Part shown: piece after piece, positions 15,081-23,022 of the stretch | Layout: each line of letters starts with the position of its first letter | How positions within the stretch are numbered: position 1 is the stretch's first letter | From: Aliidongia dinghuensis | Lineage (GTDB): Bacteria > Pseudomonadota > Alphaproteobacteria > ATCC43930 > CGMCC-115725 | DNA: 64,000 nucleotides | Direction of reading: 5' to 3' | Assembly (NCBI RefSeq): GCF_014643535.1 | Contig: NZ_BMJQ01000009.1 | Location: 248,001-312,000, forward strand | The notes under the pieces: generated by a model | Seen by the model: the letters and a program-made list of their open reading frames with translations, nothing else | The model's database searches: none | What the model was told of the DNA's origin: nothing | Program-made: the position numbers and the translations under genes

Positions 15081-16991
15081 TCAGGGATTGCTGATCGTCT
15101 GGGGATCGCCCGCCGGTGCCACGTTCGGCAGCGCCAGGAAGTTCCGGACGTCGGGCGTGCCGTTGCCGGTCATGAAGTTATACGCCTGCTTCGTCGGGTC
15201 CGCGTTGTAGAGCCCGTCGAAGCCAGGAATGTTCTGGTGATAGAAGCGGAACGGCGCGGACGACTTCCCGAGATAGTGCTGCACGAAAGCCGTGTTGTAG
15301 ATGTAGGTGTTGAGGTTGCCGAGCCGGTGGCCGAAGCGCTGCACGCCGAGCGCCACGACACCGGCGAACTCCGGCGCCGCGACCGACGTGCCGATAACAC
15401 CGTCGAAGCTACCGCCGAAAGAGATGACAACCGCACTGCGCGTGCCATCCGCGCCGCAGGTGCTGGCGACGATGCCGGCCGGGCAACCGCCGACCTGCAT
15501 GCCGAGATCCGGCACCGTACGCATCCGCGACCTCACTTCCTCGAAGCCCCGGACCAGGCTCTGGTACAGCGGGCGGGCGAAATGCACGCTGATGCCGCCG
15601 CCGGCGCCCCAGTAGCCGCCGCTGACATTGCTGCCGAGACCATAGGGGTCGTACGGCAGTTCCGGATCGCCGAACGCGTTTTCCGCGACGTACTTCGACG
15701 TGAGCGTCGGCGGGTTCGTCTGCGGGCTGGGCGGTGCGGTCGTGATGAGGTTCGTGCCGCCGACGGCGGTCACATGCGGGCTCGAGGCCGGCTGCTCGAC
15801 GCCGGCGACGAACTTGCTGGGCAGGCCGCTCAGGTAGTTGACGTCCGGGCAGCCGAGGCCGCCGCTGTCGCCGGAGCTGGCGACGAAGGTGATGCCCTGC
15901 GCGTTGCCCTGCTTGAACAGCTCGTCATAGACGTCGAGGACGCCGATCTGGTCGACGCCGTTGTTGTAGGCCGCCGTATAGAACAGCTCGCAACCGCCGA
16001 AGGACGAGCTCACCACGTCCATCTTGTTCGCCTCGACGATGGTGAGATAGGCGTCGAGGATCTGCTCGTCCGAAAGATCGGGCGTGTTGAACAGAGTGAC
16101 GCTCGAGCCGGTGGCACCGCCCAGGACCTGCTGGACGTCGAGCGACGCCTCGAACGACGCGCCGTTGGAGGTGCTGAACGGCGCTCCACCGTTGATCGCG
16201 ACTCGGCCGGCCAGCACCGGATCCGGCGTGCCGGTCGTCGTCGTCCAGTGCTCATGATCGAACACGGCCTTGATGTCGGAATCGAGCACGTCGGACGCCA
16301 TGACGATGCCGACGTTGACGCCCTGGCCGTTCAGCTGCTTGCCGGTGAGCGGCGCCTTCGCCTGGAACGAGGGGTAATCGTAAGCCTGCTTCAGGTCGTT
16401 GTACCAATAGGGCCCGCTCGCCGCGTAACGGTTCGCCGGGGTCTCGAGATCCTTGGCGCCGAGCGCGATGCTGCGAGCGTGCGAGCGCAGGTGAACGCTG
16501 GGCGAGAAATGGGCAACCACGGCGCCTTCCTGGGCGAGCGCCGCCGGCAGCACGACACCGCCCTCGGCCGCCAGACGCTTGCCGCCGACGCCGTTCGCCT
16601 TATAGACAAGGCGGGTGCCGAACAGCTTCTGCACCGTCGCAGCGCTGCCTTCGATATGCAGGCTGCGGGTATGGGTCGCCGTCACCGTGAGGCCGGCCGC
16701 GGCCAGGCTCGCGGTCACCCGGGCGACCTGCGCGTCGGTCGGCCCGAAGCGCTCGTGGAATTGCTGCGGCGTCAGCCACTGCTGATATTCGGCCGTGCCT
16801 GACGTCTGCTGCGCTTCGAGCAGCTGATCCAATTGCGCGACGTTGCGCAGCGGCAGGAACAGCTCAAAACCGACCTGCTGGCTCGCCTGCACCTGCTCGG
16901 TGACGGCTGCCTGGGCGGGCATGGCCGAGGCAAGCCCGAGCATGGCGGCGGCTCCTGCCGCGGCACCAATCGCAAAACGCGATACAAACAT
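15081..16991 (-). CDS. Sedolisin/kumamolisin-type serine protease (S53) with propeptide
   Basis: This 636-residue secreted endopeptidase is of the sedolisin family, usually active at acid pH. A signal peptide (residues 1-28, ending MPAQA) is followed by a pro-kumamolisin activation domain (about 35-180; WLTPQQFHERFGPTDAQ) and the subtilisin-fold catalytic domain. The catalytic set is complete by eye: Glu and Asp four apart in SFEASLDVQQ, the oxyanion Asp in SSGDSGG, and the Ser in GTSVAAPEFAG. The C-terminal part (NADPTKQAYN, TGNGTPD) resembles the calcium-binding end. The ATG at 16991 follows a GGGGG stretch and starts exactly at the signal peptide; the frame stays open 186 bases upstream without protein-like sequence. 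It probably scavenges extracellular peptides. Confidence 0.93.
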   Translation of the reverse strand: MFVSRFAIGAAAGAAAMLGLASAMPAQAAVTEQVQASQQVGFELFLPLRNVAQLDQLLEAQQTSGTAEYQQWLTPQQFHERFGPTDAQVARVTASLAAAGLTVTATHTRSLHIEGSAATVQKLFGTRLVYKANGVGGKRLAAEGGVVLPAALAQEGAVVAHFSPSVHLRSHARSIALGAKDLETPANRYAASGPYWYNDLKQAYDYPSFQAKAPLTGKQLNGQGVNVGIVMASDVLDSDIKAVFDHEHWTTTTGTPDPVLAGRVAINGGAPFSTSNGASFEASLDVQQVLGGATGSSVTLFNTPDLSDEQILDAYLTIVEANKMDVVSSSFGGCELFYTAAYNNGVDQIGVLDVYDELFKQGNAQGITFVASSGDSGGLGCPDVNYLSGLPSKFVAGVEQPASSPHVTAVGGTNLITTAPPSPQTNPPTLTSKYVAENAFGDPELPYDPYGLGSNVSGGYWGAGGGISVHFARPLYQSLVRGFEEVRSRMRTVPDLGMQVGGCPAGIVASTCGADGTRSAVVISFGGSFDGVIGTSVAAPEFAGVVALGVQRFGHRLGNLNTYIYNTAFVQHYLGKSSAPFRFYHQNIPGFDGLYNADPTKQAYNFMTGNGTPDVRNFLALPNVAPAGDPQTISNP

Positions 16992-17379
16992 ATTAACCCC
17001 CAATCGAATGAAGCCATTCTTGTTGGATGCCGGTACCGAGCACGGCACGCATCCGCCAATGGAGCCGGCATGCAAACACCGGTTGACGACGGAAAAGTGC
17101 AACGAACACGACACTTTGGCAGGCGATGGGAGCCTGCTGGCATAGTCGTTGACGTCATCCTGACGCACCCCGCCCATGGTTTCAACTGAGACGAAATACG
17201 CGTTTAACGCTCATGCTGGCGGCAGCGCGGAATACCGCAAAATTCCATCGGGAAACGAAGGGCCGGCGCGGTTGACCCTCAGCGGGGCGTTTGCGATGGT
17301 GGGCGGCATGTGCGCCAAAGAACGGACCCGATCGACCCGTATGGCCCGTCTCGGCTCGCCCCGACGGGACCGGTGATCC
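16992..17379. other. 388-bp intergenic stretch between divergent genes
   Basis: This region separates the sedolisin gene (minus) from the GT2-methyltransferase gene (plus) and must hold both promoters. I see no convincing gene, hairpin or operator in it. Short open frames here lack a ribosome site and protein-like composition. Confidence 0.5.
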
Positions 17380-19554
17380 ATGACCGTCCCGCTTGAAGCC
17401 GAGCCCGAGCAGCTCGAACTGCCGGTCGGGCCGGAGGCGCCACCGCCCCTGCCGAGCACGCCTGAGGAAGTCGCGGCGCTGGCGCGGCGCGCGGCCGCGC
17501 TCGAGGCGCGACTCGCCGCGGTGACAACGCATTTCCGGGCGCGCGACGCCGCAATCGAACGCGGCGACGACCGGGCCATGCTGCGCACGGCCCTGCAATC
17601 GGCCGGCCGGTGGCTGGACGCGCTCTGGTGCCAGGCCTCGCCGCCAGCCGCGGACGGGCCGCCCGGCCTGCCACGCATCTCGATCGTGACGCCGGTGCTG
17701 AACGCGCGCGAGACGATCGCCGAGACGATCGAATCGGTGCTCAGCCAAGCCTATCCGGGGCTCGAATATATCCTGGTCGACGGCGGTTCGACCGACGGCA
17801 CGCGCGAGATCATCGCGCACTATGCCGACCGGCTCGATCTCGTCATCGCCGAGCCCGACGAGGGGCTCTACGACGCGGTTGCCAAGGGCTTCGCGCGGGC
17901 AACCGGCGAGGTGTTCGCCTGGCTCAATGCCGACGACTTCTATCTGCCGGGGGCACTCGACCGGGTCGGCCGCCATTTCGCCGTGTTCCCGGACGACCGC
18001 GTCGTCTATTTCGAAAACCTGCTCGCCATCGGCGACTGGCGCTTCGCCAACCAGCCGCTCGGCCTCGTCGACTACCGCCGCCTGCTCGACGGGCAGTTCC
18101 TGTTCCAGGACGGCGTATTCTTCCGGCGTGTCGCCTATGACGCGATCGGCGGCCTCGACCGGTCGCTGAAGCTCGCGGGCGATTGGGCGCTGTGGGTCGA
18201 GCTCGCGCGCCGCTATCCGCTGCGCCGGCTCGACGGCCACGTGAGCGCCTTCCGGGTGCGCCCTGGGCAGCTCAGCGAGGATATGGCGGCCTACGAGGCC
18301 GAAGGCGCCCAGCTCCAGGCGCGATACGCGCCGGGACAAGCACTGGCCCGCTCGACGGCGGAACGGCTCGCGGACTTGCCGCGCCATCTGGCGCTGGCCC
18401 TGGTCGAACGGCTGGAGACGGCAGCCGGCCGGCTCGGACCGCGGCGGCGGCTCTATTTTCCGCTCGCCCCGGACGAGAGCGTGCCGGCCGCGCCGGCCGG
18501 ATCGACGCGCCCGCCGATGCAGCCCTTGGCGCCGGCCCGCTGCCCCATCAGCGGTGCGCTGCCCCGGCGGCTGCTGTTCTCGAGCCCGGACACCCGCTTC
18601 GGCGAGGCGGGCATGAACGAGATCTGGTACCACCCGGAGAGCCACGTGGCCGCGGTCGGCCCCGAAATCGACCGGACGACGCTCCGCCGGCTGCACGAGT
18701 GGCACTACGGCGGCACCACCCGCGAGATCCGCGCGCCGGCCGAGGATGCGGCGAGTCCGTTCCGCCATTGCCGACCCGCCGGATCCGATCCCGCGACCGC
18801 CTTGGCCGGGCTGGTGCCGGCGGCACTCCGGCGGCGCCTCGTGTCCTGGGCCGATCCGACGATGCCGGAAATGAAGCGCATGCTGCGCGGCCTGCTGCCG
18901 AAACGCACCGGCCCGCTGCGGGTGCTCGACCTCGCCTGCTTCGAGGGCGACCTGCTGGACGAGTTCCGCGCCGAAGGCTGGCGCACGTTCGGCTGCGATC
19001 CGAGCGAACGGACGGTGGAAGCCGCGCGCGCCAAGGGGCACGGCGTCTGGCTCGGCGGCGTCGAGGACGCGTTGCGCGTCATCCCGGCCGAGGAGCGCTT
19101 CGACCTCATCATCCTCGCCCATACGCTCGAGCACACGACCGAACCGCTCCTGGCCCTCCAACGGACGGCGCGGCTCCTGGAGCCGGACGGGCTGATCCTC
19201 ATCAGCACGCCCAATCTCGATTCGGCGCAGATCGACCGATTCGGGCCGACCTGGGCGCACTGGCACCCGCCATTCCACCGCTTCGTCTTCTCGGCGCGCA
19301 CGCTGACCGGCCTCGCCGGGGCCAGCGGTCTCCGGCCGCTCCGCATGCGCAGCTTCTCGCATCCCTATTGGAGCTGGCTCAGCCTCAAGCTCAATGCGCT
19401 CGGCCTGATGGGCGCCGTGCCGCACGGGCTTGCCCCCGACGCCGAAACCCGTGCCGCGGCCGAGGTGACGGCGCTCGCCGCCCGCCTGTTCCAGAACTGG
19501 CGCGGGCGCGGCGACTATCTCTACGCCGTGCTGCAACCGGACCTGCGGAGCTGA
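17380..19554 (+). CDS. GT2 glycosyltransferase fused to a SAM-dependent methyltransferase
   Basis: This 724-residue protein has two catalytic modules. Residues about 95-310 form a GT-A glycosyltransferase: ISIVTPVLNARETI, ILVDGGSTDGT with the conserved Asp, then WLNADDF, the DxD-type metal site. Residues about 375-475 form a linker with a cysteine-containing segment (LAPARCPISGALPRR). Residues about 505-650 form a class I methyltransferase: VLDLACFEGDLLDEF is the SAM-binding loop, GCDPSE holds the acidic strand-2 residue, and ILAHTLEHT fits the methyltransf_23 type. It likely adds a sugar and methylates the same or a neighbouring residue. A second GT2 gene starts six bases after its stop, so the two form an operon. 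The 100-residue N-terminal extension looks partly helical. Confidence 0.88.
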   Translation: MTVPLEAEPEQLELPVGPEAPPPLPSTPEEVAALARRAAALEARLAAVTTHFRARDAAIERGDDRAMLRTALQSAGRWLDALWCQASPPAADGPPGLPRISIVTPVLNARETIAETIESVLSQAYPGLEYILVDGGSTDGTREIIAHYADRLDLVIAEPDEGLYDAVAKGFARATGEVFAWLNADDFYLPGALDRVGRHFAVFPDDRVVYFENLLAIGDWRFANQPLGLVDYRRLLDGQFLFQDGVFFRRVAYDAIGGLDRSLKLAGDWALWVELARRYPLRRLDGHVSAFRVRPGQLSEDMAAYEAEGAQLQARYAPGQALARSTAERLADLPRHLALALVERLETAAGRLGPRRRLYFPLAPDESVPAAPAGSTRPPMQPLAPARCPISGALPRRLLFSSPDTRFGEAGMNEIWYHPESHVAAVGPEIDRTTLRRLHEWHYGGTTREIRAPAEDAASPFRHCRPAGSDPATALAGLVPAALRRRLVSWADPTMPEMKRMLRGLLPKRTGPLRVLDLACFEGDLLDEFRAEGWRTFGCDPSERTVEAARAKGHGVWLGGVEDALRVIPAEERFDLIILAHTLEHTTEPLLALQRTARLLEPDGLILISTPNLDSAQIDRFGPTWAHWHPPFHRFVFSARTLTGLAGASGLRPLRMRSFSHPYWSWLSLKLNALGLMGAVPHGLAPDAETRAAAEVTALAARLFQNWRGRGDYLYAVLQPDLRS

Positions 19555-19560
19555 CGCCGG

Positions 19561-20421
19561 ATGGAACGCCCCCGCATCAGCCTGGTGACGCCGAGCCTCA
19601 ACCAAGTGCGCTTCGTCGAGCGGACCGTGGCATCCGTCTTGGGCCAGCGCTACCCGCGCCTCGAATATATCGTCATGGACGGCGGCTCGACCGACGGCAC
19701 GCTCGAGATCCTGAAGCGCTACCGGCGCCATTTCGCCCATATCGAAAGCACGCCCGACGACGGCCCCGCCCCCGCCCTGCAGCGCGGCTTCGCGCGCGCG
19801 ACCGGCGAGATCATGGGCTGGGTCAACAGCTACGACCTGCTGGCGCCCGAGACGCTCCAGTTCGTCGCCTGGTATTTCGCGGCCCATCCCAGGGTCGACA
19901 TGATCTACAGCCACCGTGTCCTGATCGACGCGGACGATCGCGCGGTCGGCTATTGGCTGCTGCCGCGCCATTCGAACGGCACCATGCGCCGCTGGCCACG
20001 CATTCCGCAGGAAACCTGCTTCTGGCGCCGCGGCGTCTACGAGCGCGCCGGCGGCATTGACGCGAAATACCGCTTCGCCATGGATTTCGACCTGTTCGCC
20101 CGCTTCATGATGATCGGCCGGGTCGATCGGGTGAACCGGTTCCTGGGCGCTTCGCGGCTCAATCCGAGCTCGACCAGCACGCGCAAGCGCTCGGTCGAGG
20201 GGGCAGCCGAAATCGAGCGGATCCGCGCCGAGCACGGCCTGAAGCCCCGGCCCTGGTGGCCGCTCCTGGTGCACCGCCTGGAACAGGGCATGGAATGGCG
20301 CGGCCGCAGCTTCGCCGAGGACAAGCGCGTCCTGCCCGGCTCATTGCCCGGCCTCGGCTGGAGCTACGACCGGCTATGGGGCGGGACGCTGAGCTCCCCG
20401 CGCGAAGGCGGCTCCGGCTAG
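19561..20421 (+). CDS. GT2 family glycosyltransferase
   Basis: This 286-residue family 2 glycosyltransferase closely resembles the GT domain of the preceding fusion: ISLVTPSLNQVRFVE near residue 6 and YIVMDGGSTDGTLEI near residue 37. At the position of the usual DxD, however, it reads GWVNSYDLLAPET, so the metal-binding pair is altered relative to WLNADDF in its neighbour. The gene begins six bases after the fusion gene and its last four bases overlap the stop of the convergent TPR gene. It may be specialised for a different donor or have lost activity. Confidence 0.88.
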   Translation: MERPRISLVTPSLNQVRFVERTVASVLGQRYPRLEYIVMDGGSTDGTLEILKRYRRHFAHIESTPDDGPAPALQRGFARATGEIMGWVNSYDLLAPETLQFVAWYFAAHPRVDMIYSHRVLIDADDRAVGYWLLPRHSNGTMRRWPRIPQETCFWRRGVYERAGGIDAKYRFAMDFDLFARFMMIGRVDRVNRFLGASRLNPSSTSTRKRSVEGAAEIERIRAEHGLKPRPWWPLLVHRLEQGMEWRGRSFAEDKRVLPGSLPGLGWSYDRLWGGTLSSPREGGSG

Positions 20422-22487
20422 GCGGCGACGAAGCTTCGGTACACGGCCTCGATCGACCGGGCAAAGCCGGTCTCGTCCAGCAGCACTGACGCCCGGAGAC
20501 GGTCGCGCATGCCGGCGCGGAGCCAGGCGAGACGCTCGCCGTCGCCGGCGAGCGCCACGGCCAGCGCTGCATAGCCGTCGCCGTCTTCGGCGACCAACTC
20601 GTCGAGCCCGATCCGATGCAGGAGGCTGGCGCCGACCCGTCCAGCATGGCGGTCGCCGGCGAGGCTCACGACCGGCACGCCCATCCAGAGCGCCTCGCAG
20701 GTCGTCGTCGTGCCGTTGTAGGGGAACGGGTCGAGCGCCACGTCGATCCGGCCGTAGGCCGCGAGATGGCCTTGCGGATCGTCGATGTAACTGACGAGGT
20801 CGAGCCGGTCGGGTGCCAAGCCGGCCGTGGCGAAGCGGTCGCGATGATAATCGCACGTCGACGCATCCTCGAAAGTGCGGGCCTTCAGCAGCAGCCGGCT
20901 TTCGGGGACTTGGGCGAGCAGCCGGGCCCAGCAGGCGACCGTCGCGTCGGACAGCTTGGCCGGGTGGTTGAACGAGCCGAACGTGACGAAGCCGTTCCGG
21001 CTCACGGGCGGCGGCACCACGTCCGGGGCGGCCCCGGACGGCCGGTAGCACAGAAAGCCGCCGTCGAGCCGGACCAGCCGCTCGCTGTGGAACGGATCGG
21101 TCTCGCCCGGCGGATCGGCGACCGCGTCGGTCAGCCGGTAATCCACAGTCGGAAGCCCGGTCGTGTTCGGATAACCGAGCCACGTGACCTGGATCGGCGC
21201 CGCGCGATGGGCGAAGACGGCGAGCCGCGATTGGCCGGTATGGCCGCCCAGGTCGACCAGGATGTCGATCCCGTCGGCGCGTACGCGCGCCGCCACCTCG
21301 ACATCGGTCAGGCGATCGATCGGGACCCAATGCTCGGCGAGCGCCTGGAGCCGGGCCGTCGTCGCATCCGTCTTGCGGCCGGCCGCGTAGCAGAAGACCT
21401 CGAAGCTGTCCCGGTCGTGGCAGGCCAGCAGCGGCTCGAAGAAATAGGCGACCGAATGGGTCCGGAAATCGGCCGAGACATAGCCGATGCGCAGCCGCCC
21501 TGGCCGGCGCGGAGGAAATGGCAGCGCCGGCACGGCGAGGTGCCTCGCCCAGGCGCGATGCGCCGCCAGCATTTCCGCGGGCGAAAGCTCGGTCGTGTAG
21601 TTCCGGAGCAGCAGGAGGTTGCTGCCCGGGCCGGGCAGATCCGGCCGCAGCTCCGCCGCACGGCCGTAGGCCTCGGCCGCGTCTGCGACCCGTCCCTGGT
21701 CATGGCGCAGGCTGCCGAGATTGTTGAGCGCCTCGGCGTCAGTGGCGTCGAGCGCCAGCGCGCGGGTATAGCTCGCGAGCGCCGCCTCGAGGCGCCCGGC
21801 GCTCTGCAAGGCAATGCCCCGGTTGTTGAGCGCGGTGGAGTGATTGGGCTCCAGCGCCAGTGCGCGGTCATAGCTGGCGATCGCCTCGTCGCCGCGGCCG
21901 AGGGCGGCGAGCGCGTTGCCGCGGTTGTAGTGCCCTTCGGCGAAATTCGGCCGGACCGCGACCGCCCGCTCGAAGCTTTCCAGCGCCGCGCCGAGGTCGC
22001 CGAGGTCGCCCAGAGCATTGCCGCGGTTGACGAGGACGGCGGCATCGGCAGGCCTGAGCGCCAGCGCCCGATCGTAGCGCCCGACCGCGTCCGCCGGCCG
22101 GTCGAGGGCGCGCAGCGCGTTGCCGGCATTGTAATGGGCGTCGGCCAGGGTGGGATCGACGGCGAGCGCCTTGTCGTAGGACGCCAGCGCCTCGTCGAGC
22201 CGGCCCAGGTCCTTCAGGATGTTGCCGAGGTTGTTGAGGGCGATGGCGTGGCGTGGCGCGAAGGCGATCGCCCGGCGGATGAGCTTCAGGCCCTTCTCGC
22301 TCTCTCCGCCGGCGCACAGGACCAGACCCTGGAGATGGAGCCCGTCGACATTCTTCGGCTGCAGGTAGAGCACCCGCTCGCAGCAGGCGCGGGCCTCGGC
22401 GAGATCGCCCGCCTCGAGCGCCCTGACTGCGGCGTCGAGCAGGGCCGGAACATTGCGGCTGGCCTGGAGGGGCGAGGGGGACGGCAT
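20418..22487 (-). CDS. TPR protein with O-GlcNAc-transferase-like (GT41) catalytic domain
   Basis: This 689-residue protein resembles bacterial O-GlcNAc-transferase/SPINDLY relatives. Residues about 12-290 hold roughly eight tetratricopeptide repeats of 34 residues, several nearly identical (for example GRLDEALASYDKALAVDP). Residues about 330-680 are the GT-B catalytic part. The motif LVDLGGHTGQSRL carries the His of the first lobe, IQVTWLGYPNTTG is the family signature, and DPFPYNGTTTTCEALWMGVPVV is the donor-binding block. It probably glycosylates proteins or acts with the two neighbouring glycosyltransferases, whose operon converges on it with a four-base stop overlap. A 15-bp tandem repeat lies immediately upstream of its start. 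No signal peptide is seen, so it should act in the cytoplasm. Confidence 0.92.
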   Translation of the reverse strand: MPSPSPLQASRNVPALLDAAVRALEAGDLAEARACCERVLYLQPKNVDGLHLQGLVLCAGGESEKGLKLIRRAIAFAPRHAIALNNLGNILKDLGRLDEALASYDKALAVDPTLADAHYNAGNALRALDRPADAVGRYDRALALRPADAAVLVNRGNALGDLGDLGAALESFERAVAVRPNFAEGHYNRGNALAALGRGDEAIASYDRALALEPNHSTALNNRGIALQSAGRLEAALASYTRALALDATDAEALNNLGSLRHDQGRVADAAEAYGRAAELRPDLPGPGSNLLLLRNYTTELSPAEMLAAHRAWARHLAVPALPFPPRRPGRLRIGYVSADFRTHSVAYFFEPLLACHDRDSFEVFCYAAGRKTDATTARLQALAEHWVPIDRLTDVEVAARVRADGIDILVDLGGHTGQSRLAVFAHRAAPIQVTWLGYPNTTGLPTVDYRLTDAVADPPGETDPFHSERLVRLDGGFLCYRPSGAAPDVVPPPVSRNGFVTFGSFNHPAKLSDATVACWARLLAQVPESRLLLKARTFEDASTCDYHRDRFATAGLAPDRLDLVSYIDDPQGHLAAYGRIDVALDPFPYNGTTTTCEALWMGVPVVSLAGDRHAGRVGASLLHRIGLDELVAEDGDGYAALAVALAGDGERLAWLRAGMRDRLRASVLLDETGFARSIEAVYRSFVAA

Positions 22488-22517
22488 GGCCGGACTATAT
22501 CGAGCCGTCCCCCCTTA

Positions 22518-22607
22518 CGAAAGTGCTGGGGGCGAAAGTGCTGGGGGCGAAAGTGCTGCGAACGAAGGTGCTGCTGGCGAAGGTGCGTGGGGCGGAAGCG
22601 CTGGCAA
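22518..22607. repeat. 15-bp minisatellite, six units
   Basis: Units of the type CGAAAGTGCTGGGGG repeat six times head to tail: the first two are identical and the rest diverge progressively. The array sits 30-120 bases upstream of the TPR glycosyltransferase start. A multiple of three, the unit would keep any reading frame open. Confidence 0.85.
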
Positions 22608-22690
22608 TTTGCGAAGCGCGGCACCTGCCGGTGCCGCATTTGCATTTTGCCTGGTGTTATACCTTGAACTTTGCGATGCGCCGCGCCGGC

Positions 22691-22930
22691 TCAGATCGGG
22701 CGGACGCTGCGCCGGCCGCCGCGGCTCTCGAACGGCTGGCCGCCGCGTGCCGCCTCGATGATCGACGCGTGCCGGGCGACACTCTCAGGCAAGTCCGTGA
22801 TTCCATTGACATATCGCGCGATGGTCGCGCGCTTGCGACCGAGCTGTTCCGCAGCGGAGGTGAGCGAAAGGTTCATCCGCTTCATCCAGGCGGCGAGTTC
22901 TTCGGCGGTGCGAATGTTGTTGAGTGACAT
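22691..22930 (-). CDS. Small helix-turn-helix DNA-binding protein (79 residues)
   Basis: The protein carries a Cro/C1-like helix-turn-helix: SLTSAAEQLGRKRATIARYVNGITDLPE (about residues 22-49) fits the spacing of recognition and support helices. A short basic tail follows. A strong AGGAGGA element lies seven to thirteen bases before the ATG at 22930, which makes expression likely. Relatives of this size occur widely as stand-alone putative regulators. Its downstream neighbour on the same strand is the TPR glycosyltransferase, about 200 bases away across the minisatellite, so it could regulate or be co-transcribed with that gene. No target site is evident. Confidence 0.7.
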   Translation of the reverse strand: MSLNNIRTAEELAAWMKRMNLSLTSAAEQLGRKRATIARYVNGITDLPESVARHASIIEAARGGQPFESRGGRRSVRPI

Positions 22931-23022
22931 GGCTTCCTCCTGAAATCCGGCGAAATCGGGTGGGCGAAACGCCCGGTCCCTTCTCTCTCCGCAAACGCGG
23001 TGCCGGTTTTAGGGAGGCGCCT

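Noticed and set aside
15237..16802. A 521-codon open frame antisense to the sedolisin gene
   Set aside because: The sense gene has complete S53 catalytic motifs; the antisense frame is a composition artefact.
17176..17376. A 66-codon plus-strand open frame before the GT2-methyltransferase gene
   Set aside because: It has no ribosome site, no recognisable composition and ends just ahead of the real start.
17182..20274. A 1030-codon open frame antisense to the GT2-methyltransferase and GT2 genes
   Set aside because: The sense strand carries clear catalytic motifs; the antisense product is low-complexity Arg/Ala/Glu sequence.
22518..22607. CRISPR array
   Set aside because: Units are only 15 bases, adjacent without spacers, and no cas gene is present; it is a minisatellite.
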